64,000 nucleotides of DNA from contig NZ_CP103950.1 of NCBI RefSeq assembly GCF_030517065.1, positions 248,001-312,000 of the forward strand, written 5' to 3'. Source of the DNA: Riemerella columbina. Its GTDB lineage: Bacteria; Bacteroidota; Bacteroidia; Flavobacteriales; Weeksellaceae. The notes beneath the pieces are model-generated. The model had not been told where the DNA came from, did not search any database, and saw nothing but the letters and a program-made list of their open reading frames with translations. A program made the position numbers and the translations under genes. Shown piece after piece: positions 45,053 to 53,630 of the stretch (positions are counted from its first letter, which is position 1; each line of letters begins with the position of its first letter).

Positions 45053-45955
45053 ATGAAAAAATGGCTTTTAATTCTCGTGGTGTTTTATGCTTCTATGGGC
45101 TTTGGGCAAGAGCTTCAAGCCAATGTGCAAGTCAACTATGCTCAGATTGGCGGGAGTAACACGCAGGTTTATAAAACCTTAGAAAAAAACCTTAGAGATT
45201 TTATCAATAATACCAGTTGGACAGGCAAAAAGCTTAAAAACTTTGAAAAAATCAAATGTAACTTTGCGATTATTATTTCTGAAAAAACAGGAAATAATGC
45301 GTTTAGAGGCAGTTTGGTGGTGCAGGCGGTACGCCCTGTTTTCAATACCCAATACGAAAGCCCGCTCCTTAATATCAACGATACCAATTTTAGCTTTGAA
45401 TACACCGAAAATGAAAATTTAGTCTTCAATGAAAGACAATTTTCGGGCAAAAACCTCATAGATGTCATTAGTTTTTACACTTATATGATTTTGGGTTATG
45501 ATGCCGATTCATTTCAAAATAAAGGGGGACAGCCGTGGTTTGAAAAAGCCCAACGGATTTCTCAAAACTCTCAAAATCAGAACTATAAAGGCTGGTCGCT
45601 CATAGAGGGCAACCGCACGCGTGGCGCTCTCATTGACAATTTGCTTAAAACCGAAAACAACACACTTCGGCAGGTTTATTATACTTACCACAGAAACGGG
45701 TTGGATAATTTATACAACACGAATAGCCCCAAAGCCAAACGCAGCATTGCAGAGGCTTTGCTGAAACTGAAGTATTACGAGAACAGCTTCCAGATGAATT
45801 ATCCGTTCAATCTCTTTATAGACACCAAAAAAGACGAGATTTTCAATATTTTTAGCCAAGGGAATAACGCTGCGGTGAATATTGCAGAACTCAAAACAAT
45901 GATGATGCTCTTCGCACCGAAAGATATAGATACCAAATGGAACAAGTGGAAGTAG
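45053..45955 (+). CDS. porD: PorD-like (DUF4835) type IX secretion-associated protein
   Basis: A 300-residue secreted protein with a signal peptide (about 1-19, ending MGFGQ) and the DUF4835 pattern: LQANVQVNYAQIGGSNTQVYKTLEKNLRDFINNT, ISFYTYMILGYDADSF and GGQPWFEKAQRI. In Porphyromonas gingivalis PorD is associated with the type IX secretion system. Its presence fits a Bacteroidetes that secretes through T9SS. The exact role is not known. Confidence 0.85.
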   Translation: MKKWLLILVVFYASMGFGQELQANVQVNYAQIGGSNTQVYKTLEKNLRDFINNTSWTGKKLKNFEKIKCNFAIIISEKTGNNAFRGSLVVQAVRPVFNTQYESPLLNINDTNFSFEYTENENLVFNERQFSGKNLIDVISFYTYMILGYDADSFQNKGGQPWFEKAQRISQNSQNQNYKGWSLIEGNRTRGALIDNLLKTENNTLRQVYYTYHRNGLDNLYNTNSPKAKRSIAEALLKLKYYENSFQMNYPFNLFIDTKKDEIFNIFSQGNNAAVNIAELKTMMMLFAPKDIDTKWNKWK

Positions 45956-46007
45956 ACTTCGGATTTCTTTTTCCTATTTTTATCGCTTAAAAATTTATTT
46001 TTTTATT

Positions 46008-47207
46008 ATGAATTCACAAAATTTGTTGAATATCGCCCAAGAATTTGGGACACCAGTATATGTGTATGATGCCGCTTCTATTAAGGCGCAATACGAAAAA
46101 CTTACTTCTTCTTTTTCCGAGAAAACCCGATTTTTTTACGCTGCAAAAGCCCTGACCAACATCAATATTTTAAAATATATTGAACAGTTGGGAGCGTCGT
46201 TAGATTGTGTGTCCATTAACGAGGTTAAATTAGGGCTTCGTGCTGGTTTTTCCAATGATAGAATCCTCTTCACGCCCAACTCTGTGGACATTGCAGAGGT
46301 GGAAGAGGCAGTGGATTTAGGCGTGCATATCAATATTGATAATATCTCCATTTTGGAGCAATTTGGGAATAAATTTGGTGGGTCGTATCCTATTTTTGTG
46401 CGCATCAATCCGCATATTTTTGCTGGCGGCAACTATAAAATTTCTACAGGACATATTGATTCCAAATTTGGGATTTCTATCCATCAGCTGCGCCATATTG
46501 AGCGTGTGGCTAAAACCACAGGTCTGAATATAGAAGGGCTGCATATGCACACGGGTAGCGAGATTAAAGACCCTGAGGTTTTTCTCCAAGGCTTAGAAAT
46601 TATGTTGGAGTTGGCAGAGCATTTTCCTCAATTAAAATACATTGATATGGGCAGCGGCTTCAAAATTCCGTATCAAGAAACCGATATGGAAACCGATGTT
46701 GCCAACTTAGGCACCAAGGTAGAACACGCCTTAGCCGAGTACAACCGAGCGCACGGCAAAGCCTTAGAACTTTGGTTTGAACCTGGTAAATTTTTGGTGG
46801 GGCAGTGCGGGCATTTTTTAGTGAAGTCTAATGTGATTAAACAAACCACAGCTACTGTATTCGTGGGGGTTAATTCGGGCTTTAACCATCTCATTCGCCC
46901 GATGTTTTATGATTCTTACCACAAGATAGAAAACCTCTCTAACCCTAATGGACCCGAGCGCATTTACACCGTGGTGGGGAATATCTGCGAAACGGATACC
47001 TTCGCGTGGGATAGAAAACTCAACGAGGTGAGGGAAGGCGATATTTTGGTGTTTAGAAATGCAGGGGCTTATGGCTTTGAGATGAGCTCTAATTTTAACT
47101 CTCGCCTAAAACCTGCAGAAGTCTTATGGATAGAGGGCAAAGCCCAATTGATCAGAAAACGCGATGAATTTGAAGATTTATTGCGCAATCAGATAGAAGT
47201 TTTGTAA
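46008..47207 (+). CDS. lysA: Diaminopimelate decarboxylase
   Basis: PLP enzyme that converts meso-diaminopimelate to lysine, last step of the lysine pathway. The PLP-binding Lys is in FFYAAKALTN near residue 46. GLHMHTGSEI and the catalytic Cys in GNICETDTFA are present, and YDSYHKI and AGAYGFEMSSNFNSR are family motifs. The length is 399 residues. It is followed by a hairpin shared with the opposite feo cluster. Confidence 0.95.
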   Translation: MNSQNLLNIAQEFGTPVYVYDAASIKAQYEKLTSSFSEKTRFFYAAKALTNINILKYIEQLGASLDCVSINEVKLGLRAGFSNDRILFTPNSVDIAEVEEAVDLGVHINIDNISILEQFGNKFGGSYPIFVRINPHIFAGGNYKISTGHIDSKFGISIHQLRHIERVAKTTGLNIEGLHMHTGSEIKDPEVFLQGLEIMLELAEHFPQLKYIDMGSGFKIPYQETDMETDVANLGTKVEHALAEYNRAHGKALELWFEPGKFLVGQCGHFLVKSNVIKQTTATVFVGVNSGFNHLIRPMFYDSYHKIENLSNPNGPERIYTVVGNICETDTFAWDRKLNEVREGDILVFRNAGAYGFEMSSNFNSRLKPAEVLWIEGKAQLIRKRDEFEDLLRNQIEVL

Positions 47208-47221
47208 AGAAAAAAATAGCG

Positions 47222-47248
47222 TGGGAGTTTTTGAGGCTCCCATTTTTT
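47222..47248. terminator. Bidirectional terminator between lysA and the feo cluster
   Basis: TGGGAG pairs with CTCCCA. A T6 run follows on the + strand and an A-rich run precedes it, giving a T run on the - strand as well, so it can serve both convergent units. Confidence 0.7.
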
Positions 47249-47261
47249 ATTGCTTTGATTT

Positions 47262-47408
47262 TTAAGAACATCCACAGTCTTTATCGCAGTGGGTTCTTTT
47301 GCTGTTGAACTTTTTAGGCGAAAAGTTTTTCTTAAAAATTTTAAAAATAGAATAACACGCAAAGCCAACAATCAAAGTGACTAAAATATACTGAATACTA
47401 CTATCCAT
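47262..47408 (-). CDS. FeoB-associated Cys-rich membrane protein
   Basis: A 48-residue protein with one membrane helix (about residues 6-22), a basic stretch (KIFKKNFSPKK) and a Cys-rich end (HCDKDCGCS), the layout of the small FeoB-associated Cys-rich family. The ATG at 47408 is used because a longer start would run into feoB. It lies 7 bases past the feoB stop. It presumably helps ferrous iron uptake, perhaps by binding metal on the cytoplasmic side. Confidence 0.82.
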   Translation of the reverse strand: MDSSIQYILVTLIVGFACYSIFKIFKKNFSPKKFNSKRTHCDKDCGCS

Positions 47409-47415
47409 GACCTTT

Positions 47416-49455
47416 TTACTTAAATAATTGATAAACGATAAGTGCTGCCACATATGCCAATCCAGACATTCCCACCAGCTGGATCATCGTCCATTTTAAA
47501 CTTTTGGTTTCTCGGTAAACCACCGCAATGGTGGAGATACACTGCATCGCGAAGGCATAATAAATCAAGATGGAAAGCCCTGTGGCAAGGTTAAACACCT
47601 TTTCGCCATTAGGTTTGGTGTCGTGCTGCATTTTATAGATGATTTTCCCCTCTGGTGCATCATCATCTAAACTATAGAGCGTGGACATCGTGCCCACAAA
47701 AACCTCTCGGGCGGCAAAGCTGGTTAAGATGCCCACGCCCATTTTCCAATCATAGCCTAAAGGTGCAATGGCGGGCTCCATACTTCTCCCAATTTTAGCG
47801 AGGTAAGAGCTTTTTAGGGGCACATCAGCGCTGATCCACTCGGAACTGTTTTGCTTAGGACCGAAATAACTTAGTGCCCATAAGATGATGCTCACTGCAA
47901 AAATAACGCGCCCAGCGCCTGTGATGAACTCCCAAACTTTGCCCAACACCAACTTAAAATCATAGCCGAAAAGTGGCATTTTATAAGTAGGCAAATCCAT
48001 CACGAGGAAAGATTTTTCTTTTGTTTTGATGATCTTCTTTAAGACCCAAGATGAGACCAAAGCCATTGCAAAGCCCAAAAGATACATCGCCATCAGGGCT
48101 AAAGCTCTATAGCCAATCCCAAAAGCATAACGGTCTGGAATGACCAAAGTGATGATGATGCTATAAATGGGCAGTCGTGCCGAGCAAGTCATAAAAGGGG
48201 TTACCAGAATGGTTATCAGCCGCTCCTTGATGTTTTCAATATTTCGGGTAGACATAATGGCAGGGATGGCACACGCTGTACCAGAAACCAGCGGCACGAT
48301 ACTTTTACCATTGAGCCCAAACGGTCGGAGGAGCCTATCCATCAGGAAAACCACCCGCGCCATATAGCCAGAATCTTCTAATAAATAAAGAAAATAAAGC
48401 AAAATACCAATCTGCGGCGCAAAGACAATAATGCCGCCCACGCCGGGGATAATGCCATTAGAAACCAAACTATTCAGCGGTCCTTCTGGGAGGTGGGTTG
48501 CCGCCATTTCGGAGAGCCAACTAAAACCGCTTTCTATCCAGTTCATAGGGTATTCCGCTAAGAAGAATACGCTTTGGAAAATTAAAAGCAACAAAAATCC
48601 GAAGATGATGTACCCCCAAAAACGATGCACTAAAATTTGGTCTAACTTTTCGGTTAGGCGTTCTTTTAATAAGGCTTTTTTGGTAATCACATCTCCGATG
48701 ATGCGGTCTATGCTTTGATAGCGCCTGATGGTTTCTTGGACTTGTAGCCGCTTGGGCACGGCGCAATTTTGGTCTTTCTTGGCTAACTCATCACGGATGG
48801 ATTTAATTTCTCCAGAGTGAATATCGGAGGAGAGGAGCGTCCAGATTTTATAATGATGAGGTTCGTTGAGCTGTGCGCTTAACTTTTCAACCAAACCCGC
48901 CTGAGCGGTTGGGATTTCAAAAAAGGGTGTGGTCTGGGTTTTAAAATCATTGTTGTAGATGGCTTCTCTTAGGGACTCCACGCCAATGTTGGCTTTGGCA
49001 TTCGTTGCGAAGACAGGCACGCCCAAATGTTGCTCTAACTGAGCGAGGTCTATGCTCAATCCACGCTTTTCGGCTTGGTCTATTTGATTAACCACCAGAA
49101 TAACAGGGATGCCCAAGTCCATAATTTGTTGCAACAACAGTAGCCCACGCTTAATGCTGATGGCTTCTAAAATGTACACCACCCCAGTATAGTGGGCGCG
49201 CTCTTCTATCAAGTATTGGCTAAACACCGCCTCGTCTTCGGAGGAAGGGTAGAGGCTATAAGCCCCAGGAAGGTCGGTAACTTCTACGGTTTCGTTTTTA
49301 TAGCGGTATTCCCCTTTTAGGCTGGCAACGGTAACGCCAGCATAGTTCCCCGTTTTTTGAGTTCTATTGCAGAGGATGTTAAAAAGGGTGGACTTCCCCA
49401 CATTAGGGTTCCCCACCAGCAGAATTTGTTTAGGCGTTTGAGTGTTGGGCATCAT
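47416..49455 (-). CDS. feoB: Ferrous iron transporter FeoB
   Basis: Inner-membrane Fe2+ transporter of 679 residues with an N-terminal G domain: G1 GNPNVGKST, G3 DLPGAYSL and G4 NQID. The membrane domain carries the two Gate segments (for example SGTACAIPAIMSTR and the later LTSFAAREVFVGTM). It overlaps feoA by 4 bases, which suggests coupled translation. FeoA and the Cys-rich partner are separate genes here, not fused to FeoB as in some Bacteroidetes. Confidence 0.96.
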   Translation of the reverse strand: MMPNTQTPKQILLVGNPNVGKSTLFNILCNRTQKTGNYAGVTVASLKGEYRYKNETVEVTDLPGAYSLYPSSEDEAVFSQYLIEERAHYTGVVYILEAISIKRGLLLLQQIMDLGIPVILVVNQIDQAEKRGLSIDLAQLEQHLGVPVFATNAKANIGVESLREAIYNNDFKTQTTPFFEIPTAQAGLVEKLSAQLNEPHHYKIWTLLSSDIHSGEIKSIRDELAKKDQNCAVPKRLQVQETIRRYQSIDRIIGDVITKKALLKERLTEKLDQILVHRFWGYIIFGFLLLLIFQSVFFLAEYPMNWIESGFSWLSEMAATHLPEGPLNSLVSNGIIPGVGGIIVFAPQIGILLYFLYLLEDSGYMARVVFLMDRLLRPFGLNGKSIVPLVSGTACAIPAIMSTRNIENIKERLITILVTPFMTCSARLPIYSIIITLVIPDRYAFGIGYRALALMAMYLLGFAMALVSSWVLKKIIKTKEKSFLVMDLPTYKMPLFGYDFKLVLGKVWEFITGAGRVIFAVSIILWALSYFGPKQNSSEWISADVPLKSSYLAKIGRSMEPAIAPLGYDWKMGVGILTSFAAREVFVGTMSTLYSLDDDAPEGKIIYKMQHDTKPNGEKVFNLATGLSILIYYAFAMQCISTIAVVYRETKSLKWTMIQLVGMSGLAYVAALIVYQLFK

Positions 49456-49745
49456 AGCGTATTACCGTTTATAGGGGGTGTTGATGAGGATAAAGGCTTC
49501 ACGAGGATGAATTCGGCTTCTTCTTCGCGCAGGGCTATTCTACTTTTTTCTTCGCCAAATTCTATATACAAAGGTCCACGGAAAGGGGCTTGGTAAAGAA
49601 TGCGGAATGCAGTATTGGGCAACAATCCCATTTCTATAATTTTGGTGGGCATCTCTAAGGCATCATCATCATAGCCTATAATTTCGCCGAGCTGCCCTTG
49701 CGGAAAACAGCATAGTTTTTCATTATGTTTTGCTTCTAATGCCAT
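49452..49745 (-). CDS. feoA: FeoA, SH3-like regulator of FeoB
   Basis: A 97-residue SH3-like protein that modulates FeoB. KIIEMGLLPNTAFRILYQAPFRGPLYIEF is the typical FeoA core. It is the first gene of feoA-feoB-small protein. A minus-strand TATATTTG lies at 49771-49778, 26 bases upstream, as a likely -7 box. No Fur-type operator could be identified with confidence. Confidence 0.9.
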   Translation of the reverse strand: MALEAKHNEKLCCFPQGQLGEIIGYDDDALEMPTKIIEMGLLPNTAFRILYQAPFRGPLYIEFGEEKSRIALREEEAEFILVKPLSSSTPPINGNTL

Positions 49746-49842
49746 TGTGTATTGGGTCTTTATCAGACTGCAAATATAATTATTTAAAACTAATCTAAAT
49801 AGAAAAGCCTCCAGAAAATCACCGAACTGGTGTAAAAGTCAG

Positions 49843-49880
49843 TTGGGAGTATCGGTTTTTCAATCCATCATACTCCCCAA
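49843..49880 (-). terminator. Possible terminator of the small beta-barrel gene
   Basis: TTGGGAGTAT pairs with ATACTCCCCAA (one bulged C). The T run on the minus strand is poor. Confidence 0.4.
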
Positions 49881-49903
49881 GTCAAAAAATACGAATGAAG
49901 CCC

Positions 49904-50416
49904 CTACAACCCAAACACCACCCCAGTATAAGGCACAAAGCCGCTGCCAAAATGACTCTTATTCGGTTGGTAGAGCACATTATAAGAGAACCCGAATTGC
50001 ATAGAGGCATTAGCCCCTAACCGATAGCGATAGCCGCCACCCAAATAGAGCGCTGTCTCTTGCGCATTGATGTTTTCATAAGCTTTGATGCGGATAAAAT
50101 ACTGTTGCAGCATAGAGTGCAAGAAGAAATTCTGCCCCACATAATAAGTCGCATAGGGGCCAATGCCGAGCATAGAGGAGTTATAATGCCTACCATCGCG
50201 GTAAGTATAATCCCCAGCCACACCCAGTTCTAAATCTTGTGCCGCCCGATAGCCCAACCTCGGCGAGAGGTAGATAGAAGTGCCCCCAGAGCCACCACCA
50301 AAACCAGCATAACCACCAAACACCCACCGAGAGGGCATTGGCTGAGGTTCTTCAAGTTGAGAAAAGCCCCAAGCAAAACTTAAAAGGGCAGTTAGTATTC
50401 CTATTTTTCTTATCAT
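49904..50416 (-). CDS. Small secreted protein, probable outer-membrane beta-barrel
   Basis: A 170-residue protein with a signal peptide (about 1-19, ending WGFSQ) followed by alternating hydrophobic/polar strands rich in Gly, Tyr and aromatic residues (GGYAGFGGG, LGYRAAQDLELGVAGDYTYR), ending in VVFGL. This fits an eight-stranded outer-membrane barrel. No specific family was recognised. A TACATTTG box lies at 50439-50446 on the minus strand, and an eight-unit 43-bp tandem array lies 117 bases upstream of the start codon. Confidence 0.7.
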   Translation of the reverse strand: MIRKIGILTALLSFAWGFSQLEEPQPMPSRWVFGGYAGFGGGSGGTSIYLSPRLGYRAAQDLELGVAGDYTYRDGRHYNSSMLGIGPYATYYVGQNFFLHSMLQQYFIRIKAYENINAQETALYLGGGYRYRLGANASMQFGFSYNVLYQPNKSHFGSGFVPYTGVVFGL

Positions 50417-50532
50417 TATATCTCATTTTAAAGGAATACAAATGTACTATATTTATTTTAATCCTCATAGCAGTTCTCTATTGTTCTGTACGCTGTTTTT
50501 TGAGGCTTTATTCTTTCAATTGAAGAAGTGAT

Positions 50533-50875
50533 AGGCTCAAAATTACCCCCATTAGGTATTGATTTAATGGTTGCAGGCTCAAAATTACACCCCATTAGGT
50601 ATTGATTTAATGGTTGCAGGCTCAAAATTACACCCCATTAGGTATTGATTTAATGGTTGCAGGCTCAAAATTACACCCCATTAGGTATTGATTTAATGGT
50701 TGCAGGCTCAAAATTACACCCCATTAGGTATTGATTTAATGGTTGCAGGCTCAAAATTACACCCCATTAGGTATTGATTTAATGGTTGCAGGCTCAAAAT
50801 TACACCCCATTAGGTATTGATTTAATGGTTGCAGGCTCAAAATTACATCCTATTAGGTATTGATTTAATGACTAT
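50533..50875. repeat. Tandem array of eight 43-bp units
   Basis: Units begin at 50533, 50575, 50618, 50661, 50704, 50747, 50790 and 50833, each starting AGGCTCAAAATTAC and containing TAGGTATTGATTTAATGG. The first unit is one base short, the six inner units are identical by eye, and the last diverges at its end. There are no spacers, so this is not a CRISPR. Each unit reads TAATTTTG on the minus strand, the flavobacterial -7 consensus, facing the beta-barrel gene. The array has stops in all frames and is non-coding. Confidence 0.92.
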
Positions 50876-50882
50876 AGGGAGT

Positions 50883-50923
50883 AAAAAAAGCCCCATAGGC
50901 TTTCTTTAGAAATCTATGGGGTT
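50883..50923 (-). terminator. Terminator of the 166-residue protein gene
   Basis: AGCCCCATAG pairs with CTATGGGGTT, and on the minus strand a run of seven T residues follows. It separates that gene from the tandem array. Confidence 0.8.
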
Positions 50924-50971
50924 ATAAAATTCAATTGTGGGTTGTTTCTTGAAACCTTATTGAATTAAGGT

Positions 50972-51472
50972 TTAGTCCTTTAGCGTTTCTTCTGGCGCCT
51001 CGGAGGTGCTATTGGTGGCACCTCGGGACTGGTAGTAACTACTCAGGTCTTTGTATATGCTGGTAGTACCCGCTTCGTTTTGAGAAGCCAAAAACTTGAT
51101 ATACCGATAGTAAGAAATGGATGCCGTGTAATTATCATAATCTAAAAGGGTCTTAGTATCGGTCATCATCTCAATAACTCTGTTGAGCTTCTTTAGCGGT
51201 GATTCTAACTGTGTTCTGGCTGAATAATCCATATCAAACTCTGCCTTGTCTATGGTAGGTGGCACAGTGCTGGGTTCTTGCTCCATATAGAACTTGCATT
51301 TGTCTACCAAGACCTTGTTTTTATCAGCTATACGCCCATATTGTCGCCGTTCATCAGGGCTTAGGTTAATCGCTTTAGGTCTTATAACATTAAAAATAGT
51401 GTTAATCGCTTCATCAATGGTTTGCAGTTCTTGGGCTGAAAACTCTACGGAAATTAAATTGTCAATTGCCAT
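50972..51472 (-). CDS. Uncharacterised cytoplasmic protein
   Basis: A 166-residue, probably helical, soluble protein with no signal peptide. Its middle has LSPDERRQYGRIADKNKVLV and its second half AEFDMDYSARTQLESPLKKL and YYRYIKFLASQNEAGTTSIY; the C-terminus is Ser/Thr/Glu-rich. I do not assign a named family, though similar proteins seem to occur in other Bacteroidetes. Its own terminator lies downstream, and no neighbour suggests a role. Confidence 0.7.
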   Translation of the reverse strand: MAIDNLISVEFSAQELQTIDEAINTIFNVIRPKAINLSPDERRQYGRIADKNKVLVDKCKFYMEQEPSTVPPTIDKAEFDMDYSARTQLESPLKKLNRVIEMMTDTKTLLDYDNYTASISYYRYIKFLASQNEAGTTSIYKDLSSYYQSRGATNSTSEAPEETLKD

Positions 51473-51673
51473 AATAATTAGATTTTTTAGGGTTAATAAA
51501 TTAAGTGATAGTTCTATCTATTAAAGATAATGGAACTGGTTGTAAATATATAAAAATTATTTGAAAACCCAATAGGGTGTTTTTATGATGATTTAATTTT
51601 CACTTCAAATTGAATAGAAAACATTTTGCCTTTTTCGCTGAAAGTACAATCATCAGAAGTCTTTTGAGGTGTT

Positions 51674-51707
51674 ATAAAAAATCCCTCACCTAATCAAGGC
51701 GAGGGAT
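51674..51707 (-). terminator. Terminator of the gene at 51.7-52.2 kb
   Basis: ATCCCTCGCCTT pairs with AGGTGAGGGAT on the minus strand, followed by a T-rich tail. Confidence 0.8.
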
Positions 51708-51713
51708 GGCGGG

Positions 51714-52226
51714 TTAAAAATGATAACCAATTCTTAAGTGGAGGTCTATTTCTCCATAATTAAGGTCATTAAACTGGTGGCGGAAACCAAAACCTGCACC
51801 TACTTCGTAATGAAAATGATCGCCTAAATTTCGTCTAATGCCCCATTTAGGTACTATAGAAATGCTTTGGTAGTCTGTATATTGACCACCAAAGGACTTT
51901 TCGGGTCTATAGGATATGCCCACAGTGAGAAAGTTGGCAGCATTAGCCGTAGTATTTTTGCCTTGCTCAGCTCTGCGTTTAATGTTATAGTAGTATCTTG
52001 GCTCTAAGGAGGCGTCTAAAAACCAACCTGTACCCACACCAGCATACCATTTAGGCAGCGTTCCTATTTCGGCGCGTACAGCCCATTGGTCTGATAAGCC
52101 TATTTCTGTATTGACCCAAGCCCCCACAAAACCGATTTCTGCATTATAAGTGTGGGCGGCTACTTTGTCCTCTTGCCCAAAACAAAGGGTAGAGGCTAAA
52201 CCTAATAAAAATGTTAATTTTTTCAT
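51714..52226 (-). CDS. Small secreted protein, probable outer-membrane beta-barrel
   Basis: A 170-residue protein with a signal peptide (about 1-17, ending TLCFGQ) and beta-strand-like repeats (YNAEIGFVGAWVNTEIGL, FHYEVGAGFGFRHQF), ending LRIGYHF with a C-terminal Phe, as in many outer-membrane barrels. The family is unknown. It is not obviously homologous to the barrel protein at 49.9 kb, despite the same length. It is divergently transcribed from mnmA across a 123-base gap. Confidence 0.7.
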   Translation of the reverse strand: MKKLTFLLGLASTLCFGQEDKVAAHTYNAEIGFVGAWVNTEIGLSDQWAVRAEIGTLPKWYAGVGTGWFLDASLEPRYYYNIKRRAEQGKNTTANAANFLTVGISYRPEKSFGGQYTDYQSISIVPKWGIRRNLGDHFHYEVGAGFGFRHQFNDLNYGEIDLHLRIGYHF

Positions 52227-52281
52227 AGATAAGTTATTGTTTTTTTAAGATTTAATCAATGGCGCCAAAATATAAAAATTA

Positions 52282-52311
52282 TTTGAACCCCAAATAAAAG
52301 TTGTAAATTTG
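52282..52311 (+). promoter_or_regulatory. Flavobacterial promoter of mnmA
   Basis: TTTG (52282-52285), 18 bases, TAAATTTG (52304-52311). Both boxes match, and the ATG follows 38 bases later. Confidence 0.8.
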
Positions 52312-52349
52312 CCTATCATTTGGCACCGTAGTGCCTTTAAATAAAGATT

Positions 52350-53537
52350 ATGAAAGTAGTGGTTGGATTATCAGGAGGCGTGGATAGCAGCGTGGCGGCT
52401 TACCTTCTACAGCAGCAGGGGCACGAGGTCATCGCCCTATTTATGAGGAATTGGAATGATGCTTCCGTAACTTTGGAAGATGAGTGCCCGTGGGTAGAAG
52501 ACAGTAATGATGCCTTGTTGGTCGCGCAGAAGTTAGGCATTCCCTTTCAAGTGATTGATATGAGCGAGCTGTACAAAGAACGCATTGTAGATTATATGTT
52601 CAGCGAGTACGAAAAGGGGCGCACACCCAATCCAGATGTACTCTGCAACCGCGAGGTCAAGTTTGATGTTTTTATGAAAACAGCCCTTTCTCTCGGTGCA
52701 GATAAGGTGGCAACGGGGCATTATGCCAGATTGCAGACCACCACTACCGAAGAGGGCGCGCCGCAATATCATCTCTTGGCAGGGAAGGACCACCACAAAG
52801 ACCAAAGCTATTTCCTCTGTCAGCTGAGCCAAGAGCAGTTGTCTAAATCCTTATTCCCAATAGGGGAGCTCACCAAACCCGAAGTCCGAGAGATCGCAAA
52901 GTCTATCGGTTTGGTTACGGCAGATAAGAAAGATTCACAGGGGCTTTGTTTCATTGGTAAAGTCAGCTTGCCACAGTTTTTACAGCAACAATTAAAACTC
53001 AAAGAAGGCGATATTGTGGAGATATTCAAAGATTTTGAGGCTTACCACCAACCCCTACCAGCATTCAACAACAAACACGAGGAATTGCAATATCTATCCC
53101 GAAAAATCAAATATCAAAAAACCGATGGCAAAGTGATTGGCAAGCACCAAGGCGCTCAGTTTTTTACCATTGGGCAGAGCAAAGGCTTGGGCATTGGTGG
53201 GCATAAAGAGAGTTGCTTTATCATCAGTAGAGATGTGGAGGAGAACCTGATTTTCGTTGGTGAGGGCAGACAGTTCCCAGGGCTCTTCCAAAAGGTGGTT
53301 AAGATACAACCTGCGGATATCCATTGGGTACGAGAAGATTTAAAACTCAACCACGGCGAAACGATGGAGGTTATGGCGAGAATTCGCTACCGCCAAGCCT
53401 TAGAAAAAGCCACCATCCACCAATACGAAGATGGGTTGTATCTTGAATTTCAACACCCACAGTCTGCTGTAGCCGAAGGACAATTTGCCGCTTGGTATAT
53501 CGGTGATGAACTGATAGGCAGTGGGGTGATGAGTTAA
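52350..53537 (+). CDS. mnmA: tRNA-specific 2-thiouridylase MnmA (TrmU)
   Basis: Adds sulfur to U34 of tRNAs for Glu, Gln and Lys. The ATP PP-loop [13 protein letters not shown] is at residues 8-20. The catalytic Cys pair is the Cys in [12 protein letters not shown] and the one in [18 protein letters not shown] and [10 protein letters not shown] are family motifs. The length is 395 residues. It has a clear promoter of its own. Confidence 0.96.
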   Translation: MKVVVGLSGGVDSSVAAYLLQQQGHEVIALFMRNWNDASVTLEDECPWVEDSNDALLVAQKLGIPFQVIDMSELYKERIVDYMFSEYEKGRTPNPDVLCNREVKFDVFMKTALSLGADKVATGHYARLQTTTTEEGAPQYHLLAGKDHHKDQSYFLCQLSQEQLSKSLFPIGELTKPEVREIAKSIGLVTADKKDSQGLCFIGKVSLPQFLQQQLKLKEGDIVEIFKDFEAYHQPLPAFNNKHEELQYLSRKIKYQKTDGKVIGKHQGAQFFTIGQSKGLGIGGHKESCFIISRDVEENLIFVGEGRQFPGLFQKVVKIQPADIHWVREDLKLNHGETMEVMARIRYRQALEKATIHQYEDGLYLEFQHPQSAVAEGQFAAWYIGDELIGSGVMS

Positions 53538-53630
53538 ATCTAAAACCGAGAACAACGAGTTGAGTCACTACCGCTCTTGTTGCGGAAATGGTCTTTAATT
53601 TGTATATCTCAGCACTTTAAAAAAGCATTT

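Noticed and set aside
50533-50875. CRISPR array
   Set aside because: The units are directly contiguous with no variable spacers and there are no cas genes nearby; it is a plain tandem repeat.
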